DNA of 64,000 nt, from positions 4,133,338-4,197,337 of the forward strand of contig NZ_CM002299.1 in the NCBI RefSeq assembly GCF_000153125.2, given 5' to 3'. The position numbers were made by a program, and so were the translations under genes. The notes beneath the pieces were generated by a model. It ran no database searches. It was not told the origin of the DNA and saw only the letters and a list, made by a program, of their open reading frames with translations. This document shows, piece after piece, positions 26,564 through 35,301 of this stretch (its first letter is position 1; every line of letters begins with the position of its first letter). Source of the stretch: Congregibacter litoralis KT71. GTDB taxonomy: Bacteria; Pseudomonadota; Gammaproteobacteria; Pseudomonadales; Halieaceae.

Positions 26564-28110
26564 GAGGTCTGCCCGGTAAAACGATCGCGGATTTCCCGCT
26601 TGAGTATCTTGCCCACCGGGCTCAGTGGCAGCGCATCCCAGAACTCCACCGACTTGGGTGCCTTCATGCTGCCCAGTTTCTCCTTGCACAGGGCCATCAC
26701 CGATTCGGCCTCCAGGCTGCTGCCTTCCTGCAATACAATAACTGCTTTGATCGCCTCGCCCCACTTGGAGTCCGGGACACCGATGACAGCACAGTTCTGC
26801 ACCTCCGCCATGCCATTGATGACATTCTCGATTTCCACCGGGTAGATATTGAAACCACCGCTGATAATCATGTCCTTGATGCGATCGACAATGGTGATGT
26901 AGCCCTCTTCATCCTTCACACCGACATCGGTGGTATGGTGCCAGCCGTGCCTGGAGACCTCCGCCGTCGCTTCAGGGTTGGTGTAATACCCTTTCATGAC
27001 GCTGCTGCCGCGCACCACGATCTCGCCCGGTTCATTGGGCCCGAGAAGTTGCCCGTCCTCGCTCATGATTTCCACCCGGCAACCGGGGCAGACCCGCCCG
27101 GCCGATCGCAGTACGCTTTCGCGGAAGGCGCCCTTGTCGTCCAGGCACTCGGCAGTGGACTTATACAGCAGGGGAAACATGGTTTCTGTCTGGCCGTAAA
27201 TTTCTGTGATACAGGGCCCGAACCTGGCCACTGCTTCCTTGTAGCGCTCCGGTGCTGTAGGCGCGGCGCCAATATAGAATGCTTGCAGTGAGCTGTAGTC
27301 ATACTTAGCTGCATCGGGATGATCGAGCATGCCGTACAGGGCTGCGGGCGGCAAGAAGAGGTGGGTAATCTTCTCCGCTTCAATGGTCTCCAGCACCCTG
27401 CCGGCCTCAAACTCCGGCAACACCACCACCGTGCCATTACGCGCCACAAAGGCGGGGATCATATAGCCCGCAGCGTGCGTCATCGGTGCAATTACCAGGT
27501 ACCGTGGATTGGGACTGATTACAGCGCCCAGGATTTGCAGGTTGATGGTCGCCTCGACACTGTGATGGCTGTGCTCCACCCCTTTGGAGGGACCCGTGGT
27601 GCCGCCGGTGGCCAACATCCAGGTGGTCGCCATGGGATCCTCCGGGCCGCTGTCGTAGCTAACCGGGCCGTCGCTGAATAAGCTGCGCAGGGAATCGCCT
27701 TGGCTGGAATCCCCATCCAGGCAGAGAAAGTGCTTGATATCCGGGGCCAGTGATTTTATCTCGGCGATACTGTCCTCAAACTGGCTGTGAAAGATCAGCA
27801 CGTCGGCGCCAAAAAAACTCAGCAACTGGGCATTGGTGGCCAGGGCGTTGCGAAAATTGAGCGGCAGCCAGACCATGTCGGCGCGACTGACCCCGACGAT
27901 GGCCAGAAAGGCGAGGCTGTCATTGGGGCTGTACACGGCCACCTTGGAACCGGCGGCCAGGCCCAGTTTTTCCGTCAGCACCACAGCCACCTGGTGGGCG
28001 AAGTTACGCGCATCCTGATAACTGAGCCGGCGGTCCAGGTCGATATCGACAAAGGCCTCCTGCTGGGGATTGATGGATGCAGTGCGGTCGAAATAATCAG
28101 CTACTCGCAT
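26560..28110 (-). CDS. Acyl-CoA synthetase, first gene of beta-oxidation operon
   Basis: A 516-residue ANL-family ligase. Motifs: A-T-G-G-T-T-G-P-S-K-G near residue 170 (P-loop, with the initial Thr-Ser replaced by Ala-Thr-Gly), Y-G-Q-T-E-T, H-T-T-D-V-G, D-R-I-K-D-M-I-I-S-G-G-F-N-I-Y-P and P-L-S-P-V-G-K-I-L-K with the catalytic Lys. It would convert the free acid to its CoA ester and feed the crotonase, thiolase, acyl-CoA dehydrogenase and SDR encoded downstream. It is transcribed divergently from an AraC-type regulator across 271 bp, the natural control region. It is clearly distinct from the ligase at 17006. Confidence 0.9.
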   Translation of the reverse strand: MRVADYFDRTASINPQQEAFVDIDLDRRLSYQDARNFAHQVAVVLTEKLGLAAGSKVAVYSPNDSLAFLAIVGVSRADMVWLPLNFRNALATNAQLLSFFGADVLIFHSQFEDSIAEIKSLAPDIKHFLCLDGDSSQGDSLRSLFSDGPVSYDSGPEDPMATTWMLATGGTTGPSKGVEHSHHSVEATINLQILGAVISPNPRYLVIAPMTHAAGYMIPAFVARNGTVVVLPEFEAGRVLETIEAEKITHLFLPPAALYGMLDHPDAAKYDYSSLQAFYIGAAPTAPERYKEAVARFGPCITEIYGQTETMFPLLYKSTAECLDDKGAFRESVLRSAGRVCPGCRVEIMSEDGQLLGPNEPGEIVVRGSSVMKGYYTNPEATAEVSRHGWHHTTDVGVKDEEGYITIVDRIKDMIISGGFNIYPVEIENVINGMAEVQNCAVIGVPDSKWGEAIKAVIVLQEGSSLEAESVMALCKEKLGSMKAPKSVEFWDALPLSPVGKILKREIRDRFTGQTS

Positions 28111-28381
28111 AGAATTGCTCTCTCCCGAAAGTATTTACTCAGCCCGACAAGCTCACATGCTAGCTGACACACGGCCTGATGCTGAGTGAACTCCCTCATA
28201 GCCGCTCAGGAGAATCCAACACCTGTCCCCGTCTGCCCTGCAATTGGCATACTGGCAAAAAACGACAGCAAGAAGAAGGTCAATAAATCTCAATTTAGGT
28301 ATCATTTTTTAAATATGAGACTTGGTGATATTTACTTATACTATTGATATTTATAGATTTTTATATAATGATGACCTGGAT

Positions 28382-29419
28382 ATGGCGACAGTAAGTTCTC
28401 ATTATATACAGGCAGCAATGGGTGGCGCTCTGCGCCATGGCATCCCTCAGCGAGAACTGCTCCGCGAAACAGGTATTGCAGCGGAAGACCTGTTTAACAA
28501 AGATGCGCGGATCGATGGCCAAAAATTGGTTCAGTTGGTCCAACTCATCTGGCTAAAGCTGCAGGATGAGTTCATGGGCTTTACCACCAACCCCTGCCCC
28601 AACGGGGTTTTTTCCCTGATGTGTGACCAGGTGCGTCATGAAAGCAAATTGTTTGATCTACTCAAGAAAGCGGTGCACTTTTACAACCTGTTTACGCGCG
28701 ATATCCAGATGGACCTTACCATCAAGTCCGGCAGCCTGGTTCAGTCTTTTACGTTTTCAGATGAGAGCCTCGATCCAGACCACTTCTATCTTGAGTTCTG
28801 GATGACTATCTGGCATCGGTTTCCCAGTTGGTCTATTGGCGAGGCCATCACACTCAAAGAAGTCAAACTGAACTATCCCCAACCCTCCTACATTGAAGAG
28901 CTGCGACTCGTTTTTCCCTGCAAGCTGAAGTTCAATCAACCGATGAATCAGATCATTTACGACTTCTCATATTGCGAAAAACCAATGATCCGATCAGGTC
29001 AAGAATTTCGTGAGTTCCTCAACCGCTCTCCTCTGGATATCATCACCATCCCATCTGATGGCACCTCACTTGTGGCTAATATCCGGCGCCAGTTTGAAGC
29101 CCGTCATCCCAGTATTCCATCCATACACCAAGTGGCAAGCTCGTATTCGATCACGCCGCAGACGCTGAACAAACGGCTAAAACAGGAGGGTTACAATTTT
29201 CAGCGCATCAAGGATGAATACCGCTTGAGCAAAGCGATCAACATGTTGTCCAGTGGCTTACACTCCATCCAGGAAATTTCTGAAGAGCTGGGTTATCTTG
29301 AACCCAGGTCCTTTACCAGAGCGTTTAAGCGTCTCACCGGGGCGTCGCCAAGAGACTACCAACCGGCCACGCGGCGAACTCTGGATATGAGAAAGCTCTA
29401 TTGGAAAAATAGAACCTGA
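28382..29419 (+). CDS. AraC-family transcriptional regulator
   Basis: About 345 residues with the two-part layout of the OruR/PF12625 group: an N-terminal ligand-sensing domain of about 220 residues and a C-terminal AraC helix-turn-helix pair. The latter reads H-Q-V-A-S-S-Y-S-I-T-P-Q-T-L-N-K-R-L-K then I-Q-E-I-S-E-E-L-G-Y-L-E-P-R-S-F-T-R-A-F-K-R, ending G-A-S-P-R-D-Y. ATG 28382 is preferred over upstream in-frame starts since those lie in AT-rich promoter-like DNA. It is divergent from the CoA-ligase operon and likely activates it in response to the substrate or a CoA intermediate. No binding-site repeats could be defined by eye. Confidence 0.87.
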   Translation: MATVSSHYIQAAMGGALRHGIPQRELLRETGIAAEDLFNKDARIDGQKLVQLVQLIWLKLQDEFMGFTTNPCPNGVFSLMCDQVRHESKLFDLLKKAVHFYNLFTRDIQMDLTIKSGSLVQSFTFSDESLDPDHFYLEFWMTIWHRFPSWSIGEAITLKEVKLNYPQPSYIEELRLVFPCKLKFNQPMNQIIYDFSYCEKPMIRSGQEFREFLNRSPLDIITIPSDGTSLVANIRRQFEARHPSIPSIHQVASSYSITPQTLNKRLKQEGYNFQRIKDEYRLSKAINMLSSGLHSIQEISEELGYLEPRSFTRAFKRLTGASPRDYQPATRRTLDMRKLYWKNRT

Positions 29420-29516
29420 CGATCGCTCTATCATGCACCAACTCTTCGATGCCTTGCCCGGTGCTTAATTGATAGTAGAATGGTGAAGAAAATGCTACCT
29501 GAGAGTTGATCACAGT

Positions 29517-30077
29517 ATGAAAGAAGACCAGATTGCACTGGCGTACATACGCGTGAAAGATCGACTGAAGGGCACGGTGCGTCGGATCACACAGCGCCCT
29601 GAGGATGTAGAGGACATTCTTCAGGACGCCTACATCAACACCTATTGTGCCGCCAAAAAAGCCGAAATCGACAACCCCGAGGCCTTCCTGGCGAAGACGG
29701 CCCGCAATCTCGCTTTAAACCATATCAACTCATATTACGAAAAAAATGCACAGCAGATGGGTGAAAATGTCGAGCAGATTGTCATACCTGATAGCACCCA
29801 GGTTGAAGATCAAGTGGCCTCGCAGAACCGTTTTCTCGATTTGTGTATTGCTGTAAGGACACTGCCACCCCAGTGCCGCAAAGTGTTCGTCCTCAAGAAA
29901 GTGTACGGATACTCTCACAAAGAGATTGCCCTAGAGATGAACATATCGGAGAAAACCATTGAGAAACACATCACCAAAGGAATAAAGCATTGCGTGAAGT
30001 ATTTTGCTTCGCTGGATGAAGAGATGATTAAAGAGAAATCAGGTATCGCTAACGAGCCAAGGAAGATCAGGCTATGA
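29517..30077 (+). CDS. ECF RNA polymerase sigma factor, FecI-like
   Basis: A 186-residue sigma-70 family ECF factor with region 2 (D-V-E-D-I-L-Q-D-A-Y-I near residue 30, matching the core-binding and -10 recognition helix) and region 4 (L-P-P-Q-C-R-K-V-F-V-L-K-K-V-Y-G-Y-S-H-K-E-I-A, then I-S-E-K-T-I-E-K-H). It is followed with a 4-bp ATGA overlap by a FecR-type anti-sigma gene and then a TonB-dependent transducer. This is the standard cell-surface signalling trio, in which ligand binding at the receptor relieves FecR control so that FecI transcribes the receptor gene. Confidence 0.92.
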   Translation: MKEDQIALAYIRVKDRLKGTVRRITQRPEDVEDILQDAYINTYCAAKKAEIDNPEAFLAKTARNLALNHINSYYEKNAQQMGENVEQIVIPDSTQVEDQVASQNRFLDLCIAVRTLPPQCRKVFVLKKVYGYSHKEIALEMNISEKTIEKHITKGIKHCVKYFASLDEEMIKEKSGIANEPRKIRL

Positions 30078-31147
30078 AAACCGCAGTTCAATTTCCAGAA
30101 GAGGCGCTAATATTGGACCAGGCCTCGGCATGGGTGGCAAAAATGGTTGCCGATACCATGTCAGAGGCTGATCGTGAAGCGCTCGATCAATGGCTTGCCG
30201 AATCTCCGGCCCATTCGAAAGCGCTTCTTGAGTGTGCTGATACCTGGGACGACCTGGACGAACTTGCACAACTTGCCGATATGTTTCCGCGAAAGCAACC
30301 ACAGAAGGTGTCAACAACAACGCCCACAGTTTCTACCTGGTTCCCCTCCAAAGGATTTGGTTTAGGCGCAATAGCCGCCTCAGCGGTGTTCGCGGCTATG
30401 CTGATCCTGATCTACCCGGGAACTGATCAGCCCTCCACCTATGTCCACCAGACAGTAACAGCGGTGGGCGAGTACAGAACTGCGGTATTGCCAGATGGCT
30501 CAAAGGCAATGCTCAACACGGACAGCCAGATAGAGGCGACTTTTGACCCTGATGACGCCATAAGAAGAGTCGCACTGATAAAGGGAGAGGCGCACTTTGA
30601 CGTCGAACCGGATCCCTCTCGCCCGTTTGTGGTGGAGGTGGGTGATACCCGTGTCGTGGCCGTGGGTACAGCATTTAACGTCGATTCCAGTAGTGGCAGG
30701 CTCGAAGTGACGGTTACCGAAGGTATTGTAGAGATTCATGTCGGTGCGGCCGAAGTGGCCTCCCCGGGGAGAACGCAGCTGCAACACGAGCGGGGACAAC
30801 AATTCAAAGCAGGTCAAATCGCTATTATCAGCAAACACCAGATTGAGTCTGTGGGCTTTGTCGAGGCACCAGAAATAGAGCGTAAACTGTTGTGGCAACA
30901 GGGCAAAGTCCAGTTTGTAGGCGAACCCCTCTCTCAGGTTGTTAGAGAGCTAAGTCGCCATACGCACTACACTTTTAAGTTTTCCGATACTCAGGTTGGT
31001 GATATCCGCGTGGGAGGATATTTCCAACTCGGGGACATTGATGAATTGCTTGACGTGCTGTCTGGTAGTTTTAATATTGAGGTGAAAAGGGATACGGCAG
31101 GCGTTATTCATCTCGCATCCCGAGAACCGACTTCTTCCAGCGGCTGA
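30074..31147 (+). CDS. FecR-type anti-sigma / sigma regulator
   Basis: A 357-residue inner-membrane regulator. The N-terminal cytoplasmic region (A-D-R-E-A-L-D-Q-W-L-A-E-S-P-A-H) binds the sigma factor, one transmembrane helix lies near residues 97-115, and the periplasmic FecR domain carries the characteristic T-A-V-G-E-Y-R-T-A-V-L-P-D-G-S and V-V-A-V-G-T-A-F-N-V. A C-terminal domain ends with D-I-D-E-L-L-D-V-L. Its periplasmic C-terminus would contact the STN domain of the downstream TonB-dependent receptor. Start overlaps the sigma gene stop by 4 bp. No missing element is apparent. Confidence 0.92.
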   Translation: MKTAVQFPEEALILDQASAWVAKMVADTMSEADREALDQWLAESPAHSKALLECADTWDDLDELAQLADMFPRKQPQKVSTTTPTVSTWFPSKGFGLGAIAASAVFAAMLILIYPGTDQPSTYVHQTVTAVGEYRTAVLPDGSKAMLNTDSQIEATFDPDDAIRRVALIKGEAHFDVEPDPSRPFVVEVGDTRVVAVGTAFNVDSSSGRLEVTVTEGIVEIHVGAAEVASPGRTQLQHERGQQFKAGQIAIISKHQIESVGFVEAPEIERKLLWQQGKVQFVGEPLSQVVRELSRHTHYTFKFSDTQVGDIRVGGYFQLGDIDELLDVLSGSFNIEVKRDTAGVIHLASREPTSSSG

Positions 31148-31223
31148 ATCTGCTTACCGCGGGGGACTCAGGGACCTGGCTTAACAAAATAAAAATAATT
31201 GCAGCGGAGATGGGGGGTTTTTC

Positions 31224-33812
31224 TTGTTCATCTGTCTACCAATACGAGGGAGATACAGCAATCTCTGCTGGATATTGAAAGAATCGTATTGGCTGGGCGG
31301 AAAATTCCCGAGCCATTTGCTCCAATGTATAGTCGCTTTTTGGATGGCGGTTGCGGTTTGCCAGGCAACAGATGGCACACCAGAGCACACAGTCTTTTCA
31401 TTTCATATTCCTGCCCAGAGTGCTGATGTTTCCCTGACCGAGTATGCCAAGGTCACTAACAGAAGCGTGCTTTTTCTTTTCGATGAGGTGAAGCAGTACA
31501 AGACAAATGAGCTTACTGGGGAATACACTGCAAGCGAGGCCATAGTGCTTCTGCTCAAGGATACCCCTTTGCAGTTTACTGTTAGTGATCAAGGCAACTT
31601 AATCATAAAACTAAACAGTAATCTCGAGGGGAAACACCCAGTGAAGAAAACTAAACTCGCCGCATTTCTTAGCACACTGTTCGCCGCATCTGGAGCTGGT
31701 GCTGAAATTGCTCCGTCTCCAGCCAGCGCATTGATAGAAGAAGTACTGGTAACAGCACAGAAAAAATCCGCCGCTGAAAGCGTTCAGGATGTACCCATAG
31801 CGATTACCGCAATGAGCGGGGCAAAAATTGAGGCGATGCACGCCGTCACATTGACCGATATCGGCTTGAGCACACCAAACGCCAATTTTTCGCCTGTGGG
31901 TACCATTCCGGGTGTCGCCAATTTTGTTATCCGTGGTATGGGTACCGTTGGCCAGAGTGTACCTTCAGCAGATCCCGCAGTTGGCGTGGTCATGGACGGT
32001 ATATCCTATGGCACTATTTTTGGTGTGGTCACAGACTTGTTTGACCTGGACACCATAGAGATTCTTCGCGGCCCCCAGGGAACTCTGTTTGGGCGCAACG
32101 TGACCGGTGGCGCCGTGGTTATGCGCTCGGTCCGCCCTGGTGATGAATTTGAAGGTAAAGTTCGGGTTGGTGGAGGCAACTACAATCTGACTGACCTGGC
32201 TGCCTCCCTGAGTGGCCCGCTGACCGAACAGGTGGGTGGAAAGCTAGCCGTGATGTACAAGGAGCACGACGGCTACTTCGACAACAAAACACTGGGTGGG
32301 AAGCAAGGCGAATCGAGTTCTCTACTAGTCAGGCCGGCACTGACATATACCGGAGAGAGCTTTAACGGCGCCGCTATTTTTGAGTACGGAGAAATGGACA
32401 CCGATGGCGTTGGTGGCCAGGCGTTTGAAGTGGATGGTGTTCGCATAGGTAATCCCTACTCGGACCGACTGACTTACCAGAATGAAAATGGTGATAATAA
32501 CCTGGAGTGGTTCAATGTCATGCTGGAAGGCAACTGGGATCTTGGTAATGGCGTTTTGACTTCGGTCTTCGGCTATCGTGATGTTGAACAAGACGTGACT
32601 AGCGACGTGGATGGCTGGACTGATACTCGAATCCACTTTAAGGACACAGCGTTTGATCAGGATCAGAGCAGCCTGGAAATAAGGTGGGCCGGAGACCTGT
32701 CCGATACCACGAGCTTGACTGCAGGCGCCTACTACTTCGATCAGACGTACACCTACGCAGAACGACGCTTACTGGTAGATGCGGTCGATCGCCGGGGCGT
32801 TTCCACCATCGATCACGATACCGCAGCCGTGTTTGCCCAGGCAGATTTTAGACTAGGCCAAAACCTGGGCTTGACCCTCGGCGGTCGTTACACGCAAGAA
32901 AACAAGGATGCAGAAATTGGCTTGATCGGTGATCCAGCGGCCACAGGCGATTGCGCTACCAAAGGAACTCCGTTCGAGGAAAACACAAGTTTCAATGACT
33001 GTCGGCCATTCTTCAGCGACAGTGAAAGCTGGTCAAATTTCACACCAAAGGCTGGCCTTGCCTATGACATCAATGATGATGTGATGGCTTACGCATCGTA
33101 TACCAGGGGTTTTCGCAGTGGCGGTTATAACGCCCGATTTACAGACTTATCAGGTAACTCCACCCCAGGGCCTTACGATGAGGAAGTTGCAGATGCCTTT
33201 GAAATCGGACTCAAATCGACCCTGTGGGATGGTCGTGGCCGACTAAACCTCGCGGCATTTAATAACAAGTATGATGATCTACAGCGCACTACACTGACTG
33301 AAAACGCGGTTCAGGAGATTGTGAACGCTGCCTCGGCAACGGTGCGCGGTGTTGAAGTAGAGGCAATGGCAGCGGTCACCGACAATCTGGTACTGGAAGC
33401 ATCAGTAGGCTGGACCGATGCCACATACGATGAATTCGATGCAGCGGAGGAAGCCACAGGAAAATCTGCAGATGAACTGAAGTTTGTCATGGTGCCGGAG
33501 ACCACCACAAATCTGGCGGCAACCTATGACATGACCTTGGGGGATCTTGGCTACCTTTCCTGGCGCTTATCCTACTCATACGTCAGTGAATCCTATGGTA
33601 ATGATTTCAATACCATAGAGTTAAAGGCGTACGAGTTGTACAACGCCAGCGTGGCTTTCACCAGTGCTAACGAGAAGCTGAAATTATCCCTTTATGGACG
33701 CAATCTAAAAGACGAGGTCTACTATAATCTCGGCGTTGAGCTTCTCGGTGTGAAAAGCAATTACCTGACGCCACCGCGAACCTATGGGGCTGAACTAACT
33801 TATCAGTTCTAG
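31224..33812 (+). CDS. TonB-dependent receptor/transducer with N-terminal STN domain
   Basis: Up to 862 residues. Layout: signal peptide-like hydrophobic stretch near residues 33-48, STN signalling domain (about 60-138), a second signal-peptide-like segment (140-161), TonB-box-like E-E-V-L-V-T-A-Q, plug (about 185-300), and a 22-strand-type barrel ending in Phe (Y-Q-F). The plug has D-T-I-E-I-L-R-G-P-Q-G-T-L-F-G-R-N, typical of these receptors. With FecI and FecR directly upstream it should import a substrate across the outer membrane and signal its presence. The TTG start at 31224 has G-rich sequence 6 bp upstream; TTG 31275 is an alternative. The internal signal-like segment is preceded by its own ribosome-binding site (see separate entry). 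Confidence 0.88.
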   Translation: MFICLPIRGRYSNLCWILKESYWLGGKFPSHLLQCIVAFWMAVAVCQATDGTPEHTVFSFHIPAQSADVSLTEYAKVTNRSVLFLFDEVKQYKTNELTGEYTASEAIVLLLKDTPLQFTVSDQGNLIIKLNSNLEGKHPVKKTKLAAFLSTLFAASGAGAEIAPSPASALIEEVLVTAQKKSAAESVQDVPIAITAMSGAKIEAMHAVTLTDIGLSTPNANFSPVGTIPGVANFVIRGMGTVGQSVPSADPAVGVVMDGISYGTIFGVVTDLFDLDTIEILRGPQGTLFGRNVTGGAVVMRSVRPGDEFEGKVRVGGGNYNLTDLAASLSGPLTEQVGGKLAVMYKEHDGYFDNKTLGGKQGESSSLLVRPALTYTGESFNGAAIFEYGEMDTDGVGGQAFEVDGVRIGNPYSDRLTYQNENGDNNLEWFNVMLEGNWDLGNGVLTSVFGYRDVEQDVTSDVDGWTDTRIHFKDTAFDQDQSSLEIRWAGDLSDTTSLTAGAYYFDQTYTYAERRLLVDAVDRRGVSTIDHDTAAVFAQADFRLGQNLGLTLGGRYTQENKDAEIGLIGDPAATGDCATKGTPFEENTSFNDCRPFFSDSESWSNFTPKAGLAYDINDDVMAYASYTRGFRSGGYNARFTDLSGNSTPGPYDEEVADAFEIGLKSTLWDGRGRLNLAAFNNKYDDLQRTTLTENAVQEIVNAASATVRGVEVEAMAAVTDNLVLEASVGWTDATYDEFDAAEEATGKSADELKFVMVPETTTNLAATYDMTLGDLGYLSWRLSYSYVSESYGNDFNTIELKAYELYNASVAFTSANEKLKLSLYGRNLKDEVYYNLGVELLGVKSNYLTPPRTYGAELTYQF
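31626..31643 (+). promoter_or_regulatory. Internal ribosome-binding site and GTG start inside the TonB receptor gene
   Basis: GAGGGGA at 31626-31632 lies 8 bp before an in-frame GTG (31641). Translation from it would give M-K-K-T-K-L-A-A-F-L-S-T-L-F-A-A-S-G-A-G-A, a textbook Sec signal peptide directly before the TonB box. It could make a receptor lacking the signalling domain, or be the relic of an ancestral start before STN fusion. Confidence 0.5.
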
Positions 33813-33818
33813 TATCCT

Positions 33819-33852
33819 CCCCACGGGCCCACGGGCCCACGGGCCTGTGGGG
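33819..33852. terminator. Probable bidirectional hairpin terminator
   Basis: The arms CCCCACGGGCCC (33819-33830) and GGGCCTGTGGGG (33841-33852) pair over 12 positions with one G-U. They lie between the convergent ends of the TonB-receptor gene and the aldehyde dehydrogenase gene. The loop is itself a further copy of the CACGGGCC repeat. There is no T-run, so it would act as a strong stem between convergent units and not as a canonical intrinsic terminator. Confidence 0.55.
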
Positions 33853-33895
33853 ACGAACAACTAATGATGAAACGCCAACTTCACTGTTGGCGAAT

Positions 33896-35299
33896 TCACC
33901 GGGCCAGGTTCACAACCTGTAACTGGGTAAACTCTTTCAGCCCCTCTTCAGAAAATTCAACGCCAATACCGGATTGCTTGGCTCCGGCGAAGGGGATATG
34001 AGGGCCAAAATCCAGGTGATGGTTAATCCATAGGGTGCCGGTGTGAATACGGTAGGCCAGCGCTTTTGCTCGCTCCAGATCCGCAGACCAGATAGAGCCG
34101 GCCAGCCCGTTCGGGCCGGCATTGATCGCCTCAATCACCTGATCGAGGTCGCTGTAGCGTACCACTGGCAACAGCGGACCAAACTGCTCTTCATCCACCA
34201 GGCGGTGACCATCGGCAAGCCCGCTGACAATCGCCGGGGTGATGAAAAATCCGGGGCCCTCGGGCACTTCACCACCCGCCACCACCTCGCCATGCTGCCT
34301 GGCATCGGCCAGATACTCCCGCACCTTTTGATATTGCATGGCGTTCTGCAGGGGGCCTATCTGGACACCCTCTTCCAGGCCATTACCTACTTTTACAGCA
34401 GCTGCCAGTGCAGACAGGCCCGCTACCAATTTCTCGTACAGCCTCTCTGGCACATAGATCCGTTTTATCGCCAGACAGACCTGACCACAGTTCATAAAGG
34501 CATAGTTAAACAGCGGCTCGATCAGCGCATCGATGTCTGCATCGTCCAGAACAATAGCGGCGTCGTTACCACCCAGCTCCAGGGTAATACGCTTGAGGCT
34601 ATCCGCCGCAGAAGCCATCACTTTCTTGCCAGTTGCTGTGGATCCGGTAAAACTCACTTTGGCCACATCCGGGTGACTGGTCAGGTGCGGTCCCAGGTCG
34701 TTCAGATCGGTTACCACATTCACCACCCCCGCCGGGAATATCGCCTTGCAGAATTCGGCCATTTTCAGCGCCGTCAGCGGGGTCGTCGGTGACGGTTTTC
34801 CCACCACCGTATTGCCTGTGATCAGGGCGGCGGCCAGCTTGAAGGTGAATATCAGCAGAGGGAAGTTCCAGGGTGCAATCGCCACAACGACGCCCAGGGG
34901 GCTGTGCCGTTTTTCCACCCAGCGATCGTCGGTGTCAAACAGCACTTCCGGTTGCAACTCAATGGAAGCCAGGTGACGGATAAATGCCTCGGTGAAGCCG
35001 ATCTCCTGCATGGCCTCTGCCAGGGGTTTGCCCTGTTCCTGAGTCAGCACCCGAGCCAACTCTTCGGCATTTGCCATCATGGTATCGGCCAGTTGATTGA
35101 GCAGGGCGCTGCGTTCGGCGAAAGGGGTTTGCGACCAGCCGGGGAACGCGGCCTTCGCAGCGGCAATAGCAGCATCGGCCTGGGCGATAGAGGCTCTGGG
35201 TGAGACAGCGACGGTCTGCTCGGTGGCCGGATTGATGACATCGAAACTGTCATCGCCATCCACCAACGCACCATTGATCAATAATTTGTAGTCGCTCAT
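33896..35299 (-). CDS. NAD(P)-dependent aldehyde dehydrogenase
   Basis: A 467-residue aldehyde dehydrogenase superfamily enzyme with P-W-N-F-P, the cofactor motif F-T-G-S-T-A-T-G, the general-base Glu in L-E-L-G-G-N-D and the nucleophilic Cys in N-C-G-Q-V-C. It oxidises an aldehyde to the acid. The upstream gene on the same strand, 2 bp away, encodes a PQQ alcohol dehydrogenase, so the pair would carry out alcohol to aldehyde to acid before CoA activation by the ligases of the island. That upstream gene is now truncated by the transposon, so this gene may have lost its promoter or be read from the transposon. Confidence 0.92.
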   Translation of the reverse strand: MSDYKLLINGALVDGDDSFDVINPATEQTVAVSPRASIAQADAAIAAAKAAFPGWSQTPFAERSALLNQLADTMMANAEELARVLTQEQGKPLAEAMQEIGFTEAFIRHLASIELQPEVLFDTDDRWVEKRHSPLGVVVAIAPWNFPLLIFTFKLAAALITGNTVVGKPSPTTPLTALKMAEFCKAIFPAGVVNVVTDLNDLGPHLTSHPDVAKVSFTGSTATGKKVMASAADSLKRITLELGGNDAAIVLDDADIDALIEPLFNYAFMNCGQVCLAIKRIYVPERLYEKLVAGLSALAAAVKVGNGLEEGVQIGPLQNAMQYQKVREYLADARQHGEVVAGGEVPEGPGFFITPAIVSGLADGHRLVDEEQFGPLLPVVRYSDLDQVIEAINAGPNGLAGSIWSADLERAKALAYRIHTGTLWINHHLDFGPHIPFAGAKQSGIGVEFSEEGLKEFTQLQVVNLAR

Positions 35300-35301
35300 G
35301 T

